A program made the translations under genes and the position numbers. Shown here piece by piece: positions 48,392-58,105 of a stretch of 64,000 nucleotides of DNA. Under the pieces are notes generated by a model that saw only the letters and a list, made by a program, of their open reading frames with translations, did not search any database and had not been told where the DNA came from. Position 1 is the stretch's first letter; every line of letters begins with the position of its first letter. This DNA comes from Gordonia sp. SL306. GTDB taxonomy: Bacteria; Actinomycetota; Actinomycetes; Mycobacteriales; Mycobacteriaceae. The stretch is from positions 124,001 through 188,000 of the forward strand of contig NZ_CP113063.1 in NCBI RefSeq assembly GCF_026625785.1. Reading direction: 5' to 3'.

Positions 48392-50022
48392 GGTTGCGAC
48401 CCCGGCGCCCCGGCCCCCTCGGCACCGTTCGCTCGGGGACCATTCGCTCGGGGACCATTCGCTCCGGCACCATTCGTCCCGGCACCGTCCGCGACTGCGG
48501 TGACAGCGTGGTTGGCACCGCGGTCCCGCAACGCCTCGAGGATTTCCGGCCCCTGCATGGTGATGTCACCGGCCCCCAGTGTGAGCACCAGGTCGCCGGG
48601 GCGTGCCACGGACGCGACGGTCCGCGCGAGCGCGGACAGATCGGGCTGGAAGATGACCGGCCGGGTCACCCGATCGGCGATGCTGGCACCGCTGATCCCC
48701 GGGATCGGCTGCTCGCGTGCGCCGTAGACATCGGCGACGACGACCTGGTCGGCGAGATCGAGCGCCGCGGCGAAGTCGGCCGCGAAATCACGGGTGCGAG
48801 AGAACAGATGCGGCTGGAACACCGCGATGACCCGACCCGTTCCCGGTGCGTGGCTGTCCGGCGTCGCACTCTCGACCGCGAGCCGCGCGGCGGTCAACAC
48901 CGCCCGAACCTCGGTCGGGTGGTGTGCGTAATCGTCGAAGACGTCCACATCGCCTGTCCGGCCACGGAATTCGAATCGACGGTGAACGCCACCGAAAGCC
49001 TCGACGCCGTCGATGACACCCGCGAGGGCGCCACCTGCGCAGACACAGGCGACGACCGCTCCGATCGCGTTGAGCGCCATGTGCTCGCCGGGGACGGTCA
49101 ACAGCAGGGTGCGCTCGACGGACGGATCGGCGATCGGCGCGTCGAACCGCACCTGCGCCACCCCGCCGGAGCCCCGCGCCGACCACGAGACCAACGTCGC
49201 GACGTGCTTCGCGGCGGGCGCGAGATCGGCATGCCGGCCCGCGCCGTAGCCGAACACCGACACGCCCCGTTCCGCCAGTCGCTGCGCGCATCGGCCGGCC
49301 AGGGCCGCGGAACCCTCGTCGTCGAGACACACGATGAGCGAACCGCCGGGTGCGATGCGATCGGCGAACTCGTCGAACACGTCGACGTACGCCTCACGGG
49401 TCCCGAAGTGATCGAGATGGTCGACCTCGATGTTGGTGACCACCACGACGTCCGGGGTGTACTCGAGCAGGGATCCGTCGCTCTCGTCGGCCTCGGCGAC
49501 GAAGATCTCGCCGCTGCCGTGGTGGGCGTTGGTACCGGATTCGTTGAGCTCGCCACCCACTGCGAACGACGGGTCGACACCGCAATGCTGAAGCGCGACA
49601 ACAGCGATCGAGGTGGTCGAGGTCTTGCCGTGGGTTCCGGCCACAAGCAGGGTGCGATACCCCACCATCAGGTCCGCCAGGATGCGGGGCCGCAAGAGGA
49701 CGGGAATGCCCCGCGACCGGGCGGCGACGAGTTCGGGATTGGTCTTGGGGATCGCCGCGTGCGTGGTCACGACCACCGACGGGCCGCCCGGCAACTGGTC
49801 GAGGGCGGACGGATCGTGACCGACCTGGATGCGGGCTCCGCGTGTGCGCAACGCGAGGATGCCCCGGCTGTTCTTCGCATCGGAGCCGGACACCTGACCG
49901 CCGCGGGCGAGCAGGATCCGGGCGAGCCCGCTCATCCCGGCGCCGCCGATGCCGACCATGTGCACCCGGCGAAGACGTTCGGGGAGTTCGCCTACGGGGC
50001 CATTCACGGAGTCGCCGTTCAT
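48388..50022 (-). CDS. murC: UDP-N-acetylmuramate--L-alanine ligase MurC
   Basis: This 544-residue Mur ligase adds L-Ala to UDP-MurNAc. Domain 1 begins [19 protein letters not shown], the ATP P-loop is [12 protein letters not shown], and [10 protein letters not shown] and [12 protein letters not shown] (C-terminal domain) are in place. The tail is unusual: after the C-terminal domain, [21 protein letters not shown] is encoded by four 15-bp tandem repeats (48426-48485), so the last ~30 residues are a low-complexity Asn/Gly/Ala extension. ATG 50022 has GAGGTGAGG upstream. It is 73 bp after murG. Confidence 0.95.
   Translation of the reverse strand: MNGDSVNGPVGELPERLRRVHMVGIGGAGMSGLARILLARGGQVSGSDAKNSRGILALRTRGARIQVGHDPSALDQLPGGPSVVVTTHAAIPKTNPELVAARSRGIPVLLRPRILADLMVGYRTLLVAGTHGKTSTTSIAVVALQHCGVDPSFAVGGELNESGTNAHHGSGEIFVAEADESDGSLLEYTPDVVVVTNIEVDHLDHFGTREAYVDVFDEFADRIAPGGSLIVCLDDEGSAALAGRCAQRLAERGVSVFGYGAGRHADLAPAAKHVATLVSWSARGSGGVAQVRFDAPIADPSVERTLLLTVPGEHMALNAIGAVVACVCAGGALAGVIDGVEAFGGVHRRFEFRGRTGDVDVFDDYAHHPTEVRAVLTAARLAVESATPDSHAPGTGRVIAVFQPHLFSRTRDFAADFAAALDLADQVVVADVYGAREQPIPGISGASIADRVTRPVIFQPDLSALARTVASVARPGDLVLTLGAGDITMQGPEILEALRDRGANHAVTAVADGAGTNGAGANGPRANGPRANGAEGAGAPGSQP
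48426..48485. repeat. Four 15-bp tandem repeats in the murC tail
   Basis: Units start at 48426, 48441, 48456 and 48471; the first two differ at one base and the last two have three to four changes. They keep the murC frame and encode a 5-residue repeat of the type G-x-x-A/T-N. Confidence 0.85.
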
Positions 50023-50095
50023 CGCCTCACCTCACCATCGCCACAGCCTGGGCCACCCATACCGTCATCGTGGCCGGCGCCACGCACGTCGATTG

Positions 50096-51292
50096 TCACC
50101 GCTCCGATACCGATCCCGGTGAACGAAACGCGGAACGGAGCCGCCGTCGTCGGCCGCCCCCTCGGTGCTGTGCGGCAAGTTCCAGTGCCGCCGACGCGAC
50201 CGCGTCCGCGGCGTCACGATGACCCGAGCCGGTCGCGGCCACCGACATCGCGGCCAGCCGGTCCCGGTCGGCGAGCATCGCGGGGACCTCTCGGGCCACC
50301 CAGTCCGCGGTCAGCTCTGCGTCGTCGACGATGATGCCGCCGCCTGCCTCGACCACCGGGAGCGCGTTGAGTCGCTGTTCGCCGTTGCCGTGCGGGAGCG
50401 GGACATAGATCGCCGGCAGGCCGGTGGCCGAGATCTCGGCCACCGTCATCGCACCCGATCGGCAGATGACGAGATCTGCCGCGGCGTATGCGAGATCCAT
50501 CCGCTTGAGGTAGCCGACCCCTCGATACGGCGGCGCACCCGGCGGCGACTGTGGATCGATCGTGTGCTTCGGGCCGAACGCGTGGAGCACGCCGATGCCT
50601 GCGGTGCCCAGCGCACCCGCGGCGCCGGAGACGGCGTCGTTGAGTCGTTGCGCACCTTGGGATCCCCCGAACACAAGCACCGTCGGCGCGTCCTCGTCGA
50701 GGCCGAAATAGTGGCGCGCCTTGGCGCGCAGAGCCGGACGGTCGAGTTCGGTGATGACACCGCGTACCGGGATGCCGACCACGTCGGCGTCCAGGCCGGA
50801 ACCCGGTACCGCCGCCAGCACCCGATCGGCGAACCGCGCGCCGACCTTGTTCGCGATCCCGGCGCTCGCATTGGCCTCGTGGATGACGATCGGCAGCCGG
50901 TGACGGCCGCGGACCCGCATCTGCGCCGCGAAGTACGCCGGCAGGGCGACATAACCGCCGAAACCGACCACGACGTCGGCGCCGACCGACGAGAGCACCG
51001 ACCGGGTCGCGGTCACCGCATGGACGAGACGGGCAGGCGTCTTGGCCAGTTCCATCCCCGGCTTCCGGGGTAGCGGGACGGGCGGGATCAGCTCCAGGGG
51101 GTACCCGCGCTCGGGCACCAGGGTGGTCTCGAGACCACGGGTGGTCCCCAGGGCCGTGACCTGCGCGGTCGGGTCCAGACGGGTCACCGCATCCGCGACG
51201 GCGAGCGCGGGTTCGATGTGTCCGGCGGTCCCACCGCCGGCGACCACGACCGACAACGGCCGATCCGACGACCGGCCTCGCTCAGAACTCAC
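50096..51292 (-). CDS. murG: MurG, lipid II-forming N-acetylglucosaminyltransferase
   Basis: This 398-residue GT-B enzyme transfers GlcNAc to lipid I, giving lipid II. The N-terminal motif [20 protein letters not shown] and [15 protein letters not shown] bind the acceptor, and the donor site holds [40 protein letters not shown] and GEQRLNA. There is no membrane segment; it sits on the cytoplasmic face. The start is GTG 51292, 66 bp after ftsW. The last ~20 residues are Arg-rich ([14 protein letters not shown]). Confidence 0.95.
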   Translation of the reverse strand: MSSERGRSSDRPLSVVVAGGGTAGHIEPALAVADAVTRLDPTAQVTALGTTRGLETTLVPERGYPLELIPPVPLPRKPGMELAKTPARLVHAVTATRSVLSSVGADVVVGFGGYVALPAYFAAQMRVRGRHRLPIVIHEANASAGIANKVGARFADRVLAAVPGSGLDADVVGIPVRGVITELDRPALRAKARHYFGLDEDAPTVLVFGGSQGAQRLNDAVSGAAGALGTAGIGVLHAFGPKHTIDPQSPPGAPPYRGVGYLKRMDLAYAAADLVICRSGAMTVAEISATGLPAIYVPLPHGNGEQRLNALPVVEAGGGIIVDDAELTADWVAREVPAMLADRDRLAAMSVAATGSGHRDAADAVASAALELAAQHRGGGRRRRLRSAFRSPGSVSER

Positions 51293-51358
51293 CCGTGCCC
51301 AACTCCATTCCGCATCGTCGGCAGCCGCCTACCGGCTCCCGTGCGGTCTCGACCGTCT

Positions 51359-53047
51359 TCAGTGCCGTGACCAGGTGGAACGGCCCGCCGGCCGCCACTG
51401 GTGTGTCGACCCGGCCCGCCCGGCGTCGGAGGCACCGCCCCCGCCACGGCTCGCACGCGGCGGAACCGGAGCGCCACGGCGGGTACCCGTTCCCGAATAC
51501 CCCGTACGGTAGTCGACCCGGACAGCGGCCGTGCGTGGTGTCCGGGGGCTCTGTGCCGGGCGCCGCACCGGTCGACTGCCCACGTCCTCGGTTGGCGTGC
51601 CATGCCGCAGACGCGCCCAGCGGGAGGGGGCGGCGGGCGCTGCGACGCGAGCCCGTTCCGGGCGTCGCTGATCGAGCCGATCACGCAGGGCGTCGGCGCG
51701 CGTCGGGCGATACGGGACCGGCGCCGGCAGGCGCAGCCAGCGACCGAGGCGCCCGGGTTCGCCGGTGCTCAGGGCGGCCACGGCCTCCGGCTCGTGCCGG
51801 GCGGCACTGGCCAGCAGTCCGAGCATGGCCAGCACGGTCAAGGTCGAGGTACCGCCTGCGGACAGCAGCGGCAGTTGAATACCGGTGACCGGCAGGAGCC
51901 CGATGACGTAGCCGATGTTGATGAATGCCTGGGCGGTGATCAGGACGGTGATGGTGCCGGTCATCAGGCGCAGGAACGGATCCACGGACCGCACGGCGAT
52001 CCGGAATCCGATGAACGCGAGGATCGCGAACAGGATCACCACGAGCAGTCCGCCGATCAACCCCAGTTCCTCGCCGATGATCGCGAAGATGAAGTCGTTG
52101 TGCGCGTTCGGGAGATAGTTCCACTTCGCCCGGCTCTGCCCCAGGCCGACCCCGAACACCCCGCCGTTGGCGAGCGCGTAGGTGGCCTGGCGAGCCTGGT
52201 ATCCCGCTCCCTGGGGGTCGTCGATGCTGCCGAGGAAGCTCAGCACACGCTGGGATCGGTAACCCTCGACGAGTGCGAGCAGCACCGCGATCGCTGTGCC
52301 CACTCCGGCGAACGTGAGGAACACCTTGACCGGGAGGCCCGCGAACCACAGCATCGCGCCGACGATGATGGCGATCGTGATGGTGGTGGACAGATTCGGC
52401 TCGAGGATGATCAGCAGGCAGACCAGCATCGCGACCGGGACGAGCGGGATCAGCAGCTCTTTCAAGGACGCGTTGTCCCGGCGCCGGGAGGCGAGCAGGT
52501 GGGCACCCCAGACGCAGAGCGCCACCTTCACCAACTCCGACGGCTGCACCGACAATCCACCGATCACGAACCAACGCCGCGCGCCCTGACTCAGGGTGCC
52601 GATGCCGGGGACGAGCACCACGGCGAGCAGGACCGTGGTGATCACCATCAGTGGCGCCGCCGCCCGACGCAGGAGCCGCACCGGCAGCCGGAGCATGACG
52701 TAGAAGCCCACCAGACCCAGCAGCGCGAAGATCATCTGGGTGGCGAACAGACCGTAGGACGACCCGTCCTTGGAGTAGCCCTCCACCGAGGAGGCCGACA
52801 ACACCATCACCAGACCGAACACGGTCAGCAGGAACGCGATCGTCAGGATCAGGTGGTACGACGCGAGTGGTCGCGACAGAAGGTTGCGCACCGCCTCGAC
52901 CACTGCGGCAGGCCAGGTGCCCGCCGACGACGAGTCCTTCGTGCCGGTTGTTCTGCGTGTGCTCGTTCGCTGGGTGCCGTTCTGCTTCGTGCCGGTCGAC
53001 TTCGTCGCGCGCGACGACCGCCCCGGTACCTCCGTCGAGGAGCTCAT
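51359..53047 (-). CDS. ftsW: FtsW, SEDS-family septal peptidoglycan polymerase
   Basis: This 562-residue SEDS glycosyltransferase polymerises septal peptidoglycan together with the class B PBP encoded upstream (pbpB). About ten membrane helices lie between residues 62 and 425. Typical motifs are GARRWFVIGGLSVQPSELVKVALCVWGAH, AHNDFIFAIIGEELGLIGG and GYVIGLLPVTGIQLPLLSAGGTS. The N-terminal 45 residues are Thr/Ser/Lys-rich, and the C-terminal ~135 residues are a Pro/Arg-rich cytoplasmic tail, longer than in E. coli FtsW. ATG 53047 overlaps the murD stop (ATGA). Confidence 0.95.
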   Translation of the reverse strand: MSSSTEVPGRSSRATKSTGTKQNGTQRTSTRRTTGTKDSSSAGTWPAAVVEAVRNLLSRPLASYHLILTIAFLLTVFGLVMVLSASSVEGYSKDGSSYGLFATQMIFALLGLVGFYVMLRLPVRLLRRAAAPLMVITTVLLAVVLVPGIGTLSQGARRWFVIGGLSVQPSELVKVALCVWGAHLLASRRRDNASLKELLIPLVPVAMLVCLLIILEPNLSTTITIAIIVGAMLWFAGLPVKVFLTFAGVGTAIAVLLALVEGYRSQRVLSFLGSIDDPQGAGYQARQATYALANGGVFGVGLGQSRAKWNYLPNAHNDFIFAIIGEELGLIGGLLVVILFAILAFIGFRIAVRSVDPFLRLMTGTITVLITAQAFINIGYVIGLLPVTGIQLPLLSAGGTSTLTVLAMLGLLASAARHEPEAVAALSTGEPGRLGRWLRLPAPVPYRPTRADALRDRLDQRRPERARVAAPAAPSRWARLRHGTPTEDVGSRPVRRPAQSPRTPRTAAVRVDYRTGYSGTGTRRGAPVPPRASRGGGGASDAGRAGSTHQWRPAGRSTWSRH

Positions 53048-54636
53048 CGAGATGTTCCGCTCACGTCGGCCGCACCCGGCAGGGACCGCGCGGCCGTCGC
53101 GAACACGTCGCCGCGCCTGCCGTACCCCGCGAACATGTCCAGGGAGGCGGCCGCCGGGGCGAGCAGCACCGCGTCGGGCCGGTCGTCGGCGGTCCGGGCC
53201 AGATGCGCAGCCACCTCGACCGCACGCTCCATGACCGCGACAGCGGCTCGGTCGGAGTCGGTCTCGTCGGATCCGACCGCCGGCGAGGGTGGTTCGGTCG
53301 GAGCGCTCAGTCCGGCGGGCAGTTCGTTCCCGAGGTGTGGGGTCGCGTGCTGAACAGTCACGCGCCCATCGTCCCCTGTGAATACTGTGACTGTTGGGAC
53401 TTCTGGGGCGTGTCGCGAGATCGCGTCGACGATCAGCTCACGATCGCGACCGATCGCGACCACCCCGGCGAGCCGCGCACGCGTGTGGCGGATCATGTCG
53501 TCGACCCGTGCGCCTTTGAGCAGTCCGCCTGCGACCAGGACCACCCGCCGATGACCCGCGATCGCGGCCTCGGCCGCATGCGGATTGGTTGCCTTCGAGT
53601 CATCGATGTAGTCGAGATCCTCGACGCGGGCCACCACCTCGCCGCGGTGGGCGGCGGGCCGGAAGTCGCGCAGCGCCTCGGCGGCCGCATCGGGTGAGAT
53701 CCCTACCGCGAGCGCCAGAGCCGCCGCCGCCAGTGCGTCGGCGGTCCCGGACGGGCCGGGCGGGTGGATCGCCGCGGTCTCGACGATCGTTCGCGACGAC
53801 CCCTGCGGTCCGAAGGCGCGGTCCACGATCCGGGAGTCGGCGACCCCGAGCTCGCCGTCCCCCGGCGTGCCAAGCGTGAAGCCCACCCGGCGACCGGCGA
53901 CCGGCAGCGACGACGCCGCCCGATCGTCGAGGCCGACCACCCCGACGGCACCGCGCAAGGCGACACCCTTGGCCTCGGCATAGGCGTCGAACGAGCCATG
54001 CCAGTCCAGATGGTCGTCGGCGATGTTGAGCACCACGCCGGCATCCGGCGCCACCGAGGGTGCCCAGTGCAGCTGGAACGACGACAGCTCGGCGCAGAGG
54101 ATGTCCACTCGCGGCGTCTGCCGCATCGCATCGAGTGCGGGCAGGCCGATATTGCCGCAGGCCGCCGCCGAACGCCCCGCGCCGACGACGATGTCGGTGA
54201 GCATCGACGTGGTCGTCGTCTTCCCGTTGGTCCCGGTGACGACCAGCCAGGTCCGAGGCTCGCCGAGCAGCCCGGCACGGTCGACGCGCCAGGCGAGTTC
54301 GACCTCGCCCCAGATCGGCAGTCCCGCCTCGACCGCACGGACGATGAGTGGATGCGCAGGCGAGAATCCGGGCGACGCGATGACCAGGCCGGTCTCCCCC
54401 GGCCATGCGCTGTCGTCGTCGAGCAGTGACGCGGTGCCGACCAGGCGAGCACCGAGGCCGGACAGATCGTCGTCGCCGGGATCGTCCGGACCGAACCGGG
54501 CATCGGCGACGGTGACCTGCGCCCCGATATCGAGCAGGTACCGGGCCGCCGACCGGCCTGCGGTTCCGGCACCGGCGACCAGCACAGTCGTCCCCGACAA
54601 TGCGGTCACGTCGAGGTCGGGTCGCCGATCAGCCAC
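53044..54636 (-). CDS. murD: UDP-N-acetylmuramoylalanine--D-glutamate ligase MurD
   Basis: This 530-residue Mur ligase adds D-Glu. The ATP P-loop is [15 protein letters not shown], with [12 protein letters not shown] and [13 protein letters not shown] (C-terminal domain) following, all typical of MurD. It is longer than E. coli MurD because of an insert of about 45 residues between [23 protein letters not shown] and [16 protein letters not shown] in the last domain. GTG 54636 overlaps the mraY end by 8 bases and ftsW follows by an ATGA overlap, so mraY-murD-ftsW are tightly coupled. Confidence 0.95.
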   Translation of the reverse strand: MADRRPDLDVTALSGTTVLVAGAGTAGRSAARYLLDIGAQVTVADARFGPDDPGDDDLSGLGARLVGTASLLDDDSAWPGETGLVIASPGFSPAHPLIVRAVEAGLPIWGEVELAWRVDRAGLLGEPRTWLVVTGTNGKTTTTSMLTDIVVGAGRSAAACGNIGLPALDAMRQTPRVDILCAELSSFQLHWAPSVAPDAGVVLNIADDHLDWHGSFDAYAEAKGVALRGAVGVVGLDDRAASSLPVAGRRVGFTLGTPGDGELGVADSRIVDRAFGPQGSSRTIVETAAIHPPGPSGTADALAAAALALAVGISPDAAAEALRDFRPAAHRGEVVARVEDLDYIDDSKATNPHAAEAAIAGHRRVVLVAGGLLKGARVDDMIRHTRARLAGVVAIGRDRELIVDAISRHAPEVPTVTVFTGDDGRVTVQHATPHLGNELPAGLSAPTEPPSPAVGSDETDSDRAAVAVMERAVEVAAHLARTADDRPDAVLLAPAAASLDMFAGYGRRGDVFATAARSLPGAADVSGTSR

Positions 54637-55723
54637 TGACGGCCAGGAACTCGCTGTAGAACAAGGACAGGCCCAACGCGCAGGCGATGGCCGTGAGCAG
54701 CCAGAACCTGATGATCACCGTGGTCTCGGCCCAGCCGCCCAGTTCGAAGTGGTGATGGAAGGGCGCCATCCGGAACACCCGGCGTCCGGTGGTGCGGAAG
54801 AACGCGATCTGGACCACCACCGAAATGATCTCCGCGACGAACAGTGCACCGATGACCACCGCGAGGAGTTCGGTGCGGGTGGTGATCGACAGGCCGGCCA
54901 GCATGCCGCCGAGGGCCAGCGAGCCGGTGTCGCCCATGAAGATCTTGGCCGGCGCCGCGTTCCACCACAGGAAGCCGAGACAGGCTCCGCCGCCGGCGAC
55001 CGCGATCAGCGCGAGGTCGAGCGGATCTCGGACCACATAACAGCCGGGCGTGATCTCCTGGGTGGCCTTGGGTCCACCCGAACACGCGTTGCGGTACTGC
55101 CAGAACGTGACGAGCACGTAGGACCCGAGCACCATCGCCATCGAACCGGCCGCCAGTCCGTCGAGGCCGTCGGTGAAGTTCACCGCGTTCGACCACGCCG
55201 CCACCACGAGCCAGCAGAACACCACGAAGACGATCGACCACATCGAGATGGCGTCGATGTCGCGGACATAGGACAGATGCGTGCTCGCAGGCGTGTAGCC
55301 GGCATCGTTGCGGAACTGCAGCACGAGCACCCCGAAGAGGATCGCGGCAGCGAACTGCCCGATCGACTTGGCGGTCTTGTTGAGCCCGAGGTTCCGGTGC
55401 TTGCGGATCTTGATGATGTCGTCGAGGAACCCGACACCGCCGAGCGCGGTGGCCAGTCCCAGGACCAGCAGACCCGACGCGGTGACCCCGGTTCCCCCGG
55501 TGAACAGTCCGACGATGTGGGACCCGAGATAGCCCGCCCACAATGCGACCAGGATCGCCACGCCACCCATCGACGGCGTGCCACGTTTGGTCTGGTGGCT
55601 CTGCGGGCCCTCGACCCGGATCTCCTGCCCGAAACCCTGCCGGGTGAAGAGTCGGATGAGGAACGGCGTGAGGAGGATCGACACCGCGAGCGCGATGCCA
55701 CCCGCGATCAGGATCTGTGTCAC
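54629..55723 (-). CDS. mraY: MraY, phospho-N-acetylmuramoyl-pentapeptide transferase
   Basis: This 364-residue membrane enzyme transfers phospho-MurNAc-pentapeptide to undecaprenyl phosphate (lipid I). About ten helices are visible. Motifs are [65 protein letters not shown] [11 protein letters not shown], and the C-terminal [13 protein letters not shown]. The start is GTG 55723. It is 37 bp downstream of the MurF-like fragment gene. Its natural substrate ends in D-Ala-D-Ala, the product of MurF, which makes the state of the preceding gene notable. Confidence 0.95.
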   Translation of the reverse strand: MTQILIAGGIALAVSILLTPFLIRLFTRQGFGQEIRVEGPQSHQTKRGTPSMGGVAILVALWAGYLGSHIVGLFTGGTGVTASGLLVLGLATALGGVGFLDDIIKIRKHRNLGLNKTAKSIGQFAAAILFGVLVLQFRNDAGYTPASTHLSYVRDIDAISMWSIVFVVFCWLVVAAWSNAVNFTDGLDGLAAGSMAMVLGSYVLVTFWQYRNACSGGPKATQEITPGCYVVRDPLDLALIAVAGGGACLGFLWWNAAPAKIFMGDTGSLALGGMLAGLSITTRTELLAVVIGALFVAEIISVVVQIAFFRTTGRRVFRMAPFHHHFELGGWAETTVIIRFWLLTAIACALGLSLFYSEFLAVSG

Positions 55724-55760
55724 CGCGTCATCCCTGTCTGCACTGTCACCCTTGTCGCCC

Positions 55761-56318
55761 TCACTCGTTCGTCCCCGTCGTCGACATGCTCGATGGCCCG
55801 TCCCCCATACCTTCGTGTGCGGTGTTCTCGTCGTCGGTTGTCTCGTGTCCGGCGCTGTCGCCCGAGTTGCCGTCGCGCGCCGGCCAGAGGGTCGCGAGGC
55901 CGGCGATGCCGGGGTCCTCGGCGGCCAGCAGGACCACGTCGCCCGGTCCGGGCCGCCAGTCGTCGGAGGTCAGCAGGTCACGTGCCTCGTCGACGGTCGC
56001 GACCATCCGGACCTCGTCACCCCATGAGCCTTCCATGACGGTGCCCTGGTGAAGGGCACGCACGGCGCGCGAACGCCCGACACAGAGCGTCTTGTCGACG
56101 GCGAGGCGGACGATCTGACGACCGAGTCGATCGTGCTCGACGACACGCTCGTTCTCTGTGAGTCCGTCGGCGACGGCGAGTTCACCGAGGATCGCCCAGG
56201 TGCGCACCTGCCCGGCCTCCGAGGGGGTCGCACCCGCCTCCGCCAGTCTGCGCAGCATGACCCGCACGTCGTCGATGTGGACCGATGATGCCACGAGAAC
56301 AGTCGGTGGCGTCGTCAT
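55761..56318 (-). CDS. MurF C-terminal-domain-only protein (catalytic ATP-binding domain absent)
   Basis: This intact 185-residue frame occupies the murF position between murE and mraY. Residues 38-142 follow the last third of Mur[11 protein letters not shown] (39-48), [21 protein letters not shown] (61-81 in outline), [16 protein letters not shown] (88-103), and [17 protein letters not shown] (125-141). The UDP-binding first domain and the [12 protein letters not shown] ATP domain are missing, and 555 bp is too short to hold them in any frame. The family's DAYNANP-like segment is replaced by ASSVHIDDV (10-18), and VLVKxS by VLLAAE. A 40-residue acidic Ser/Thr tail follows. ATG 56318 overlaps the murE stop as ATGA. 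It is unlikely to act as a ligase alone; a full murF elsewhere is probable but unseen. Confidence 0.8.
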   Translation of the reverse strand: MTTPPTVLVASSVHIDDVRVMLRRLAEAGATPSEAGQVRTWAILGELAVADGLTENERVVEHDRLGRQIVRLAVDKTLCVGRSRAVRALHQGTVMEGSWGDEVRMVATVDEARDLLTSDDWRPGPGDVVLLAAEDPGIAGLATLWPARDGNSGDSAGHETTDDENTAHEGMGDGPSSMSTTGTNE

Positions 56319-57943
56319 TTCTCGTCCTCCCCCGTCGTCGGAGGTGCGATCGACGAATCGAGGGCTGCCCCGGCGACCAGCCGGTCGTCGAAGGGGTGCT
56401 TGACACCGTCGACCTCCTGACCGGTCTCGTGTCCCTTGCCGGCGATGAGCACGGTGTCCCCCGGCGCCGCCCAGGCGATGGCCGCCGCGATGGCCTCGGC
56501 CCGATCACCGATCTCGCGGATCTCGTGGGCATCTTCGTCGAGTTCGGCGGCCCACGCACCGGCGAGGACCTCCGCACGGATCGCGGCCGCTTCCTCGGTG
56601 CGCGGATTGTCGTCGGTGACGATCACGAGTTCGGCACCGCGAGCGGCGATCTCACCCATGATCGGTCGCTTGCCCACATCACGGTCACCGCCGGCCCCGA
56701 CCACCACCGCGATCCGTCCACGGGTCTGCTCTCGCAGCGTGGCGATCACCGCCTCGAGCGCCGCAGGCTTGTGTGCGTAGTCGACGACGACGAGGAATTG
56801 CTGCCCACGGTCGATCCGCTCGAGCCGGCCCGGGACCGCGACGCCTGCGATCGCGCCGATCGCTGCCGATGGGGTGACACCGGCGCCGACCGCGATCGCC
56901 ACCGCTGTCAGGGCATTGGCCACGTTGTAGCGGCCTGGCAGGGGCACCACCATGTCCTGGTCGCCGCCGCCGGGCACGGTCACCGTCACGTGCTGCGCGC
57001 CGTCGGCGTCCACCGTCGACGGTCCCGCATGCCACTGGGCCGGCACCGTTCCGGTCGACACCGTCACCGGGGGCGACTGCTTGTCCGAACGGGCGATCTC
57101 GACCATCCGGCGTCCCCACTCGTCGTCGACACAGATGATCGGTCGCACCGCATGCGTCGACGACGACGGCGCGAACAACCGCGCCTTGGCGTCGAAGTAC
57201 GCCCGCATCGAATCGTGGAAATCCAGGTGGTCCTGCGACAGGTTGGTGAACGCCCCGATCGCGAACTGGGCGCCGTCGACCCGGCCGAGCGCGAGGGCAT
57301 GGCTGGACACCTCCATCACGACGGCGTCGACGCCGCGCTCGAGCATGGTGGCCAGCATCGCCTGCAAGGTCGGGGCCTCCGGCGTGGTGAGTGCGCTGGG
57401 CTGGGCGACCCCGTTGATCCGGGTCTGCACCGTGCCCATCAGGCCGACCGAGTGTCCCGCGGCGAGCAGGGCCGCCTCCACCATGTAGGCGGTCGTCGTC
57501 TTGCCCGAGGTGCCGGTGATGCCGATCAGCTTCAGTCGCAGGGACGGGTAGCCGAAGATCCGGGCGCTCACCGGGCCGAGAACCTCTCGCGGATTCGGGT
57601 GGATGAGCACCGCGCACGCCGCATCGGACCCGAGGACCTTTGTCAGCTCCGCACGGCCGGCAGGATCGGTGAGCACGGCTGTGGCGCCCGCCGCGACCGC
57701 CTGATCGGCGAACAGTGCGCCGTGTGTGCGGCCGCCGGGCAGTGCCGCGAAGAGATCGCCCGGAACCACATCCTGGGCCCGCAAGGTCACTCCGGTGACC
57801 TCGGTGTCGGCGGATGCCGAGCCGACGAGGTCCACACGAGCCCCGGTGGCCGCGGACAAGACCGAGACCGCCGTCGGTGCCACGATTGTCGGCCGGAGCA
57901 TCCCCCCGGCAGGCTTCGCCCGGTTACGGCGAGTCGACGCCAT
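56315..57943 (-). CDS. murE: MurE, UDP-MurNAc-tripeptide synthetase (meso-diaminopimelate-adding)
   Basis: This 542-residue Mur ligase adds meso-diaminopimelate. Domain 1 has TEVTGVTLRAQDVVPGDLFAALPG, the P-loop is GITGTSGKTTTAYMV, and the central domain has EVSSHALALGRVDG. The C-terminal VTDDNPRTEE contains DNPR, the signature for meso-DAP over lysine. ATG 57943 has GGGAGG upstream and is chosen over the longer frame. The stop overlaps the MurF-like gene (ATGA). The gap after pbpB is 162 bp. Confidence 0.95.
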   Translation of the reverse strand: MASTRRNRAKPAGGMLRPTIVAPTAVSVLSAATGARVDLVGSASADTEVTGVTLRAQDVVPGDLFAALPGGRTHGALFADQAVAAGATAVLTDPAGRAELTKVLGSDAACAVLIHPNPREVLGPVSARIFGYPSLRLKLIGITGTSGKTTTAYMVEAALLAAGHSVGLMGTVQTRINGVAQPSALTTPEAPTLQAMLATMLERGVDAVVMEVSSHALALGRVDGAQFAIGAFTNLSQDHLDFHDSMRAYFDAKARLFAPSSSTHAVRPIICVDDEWGRRMVEIARSDKQSPPVTVSTGTVPAQWHAGPSTVDADGAQHVTVTVPGGGDQDMVVPLPGRYNVANALTAVAIAVGAGVTPSAAIGAIAGVAVPGRLERIDRGQQFLVVVDYAHKPAALEAVIATLREQTRGRIAVVVGAGGDRDVGKRPIMGEIAARGAELVIVTDDNPRTEEAAAIRAEVLAGAWAAELDEDAHEIREIGDRAEAIAAAIAWAAPGDTVLIAGKGHETGQEVDGVKHPFDDRLVAGAALDSSIAPPTTGEDEK

Positions 57944-58105
57944 CTGTGCCTCCCGCCTCCCTCGTTGTTCAACCCAAGGCGGCCCGGTTCGGGCTCGCCG
58001 GAACGCACTCACGATACCGTCAGCGCGATCGCTGTCCGTTACGGGTGACTGTGGACGCGCACGGATTCGACATCGGTGCGCCGTCGATCGCCTGACCACC
58101 TCCGG

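Noticed and set aside
48394..50334. 646-residue open frame on the + strand opposite murC
   Set aside because: Antisense to murC, low-complexity Arg/Asp-rich, and its start lies in the repeat-encoded murC tail.
55761..56318. Reading the MurF-like frame as a frameshifted pseudogene
   Set aside because: The frame is open end to end, coupled to murE by ATGA, and no other frame in the interval encodes MurF N-terminal or ATP-binding sequence, so a frameshift does not explain it.
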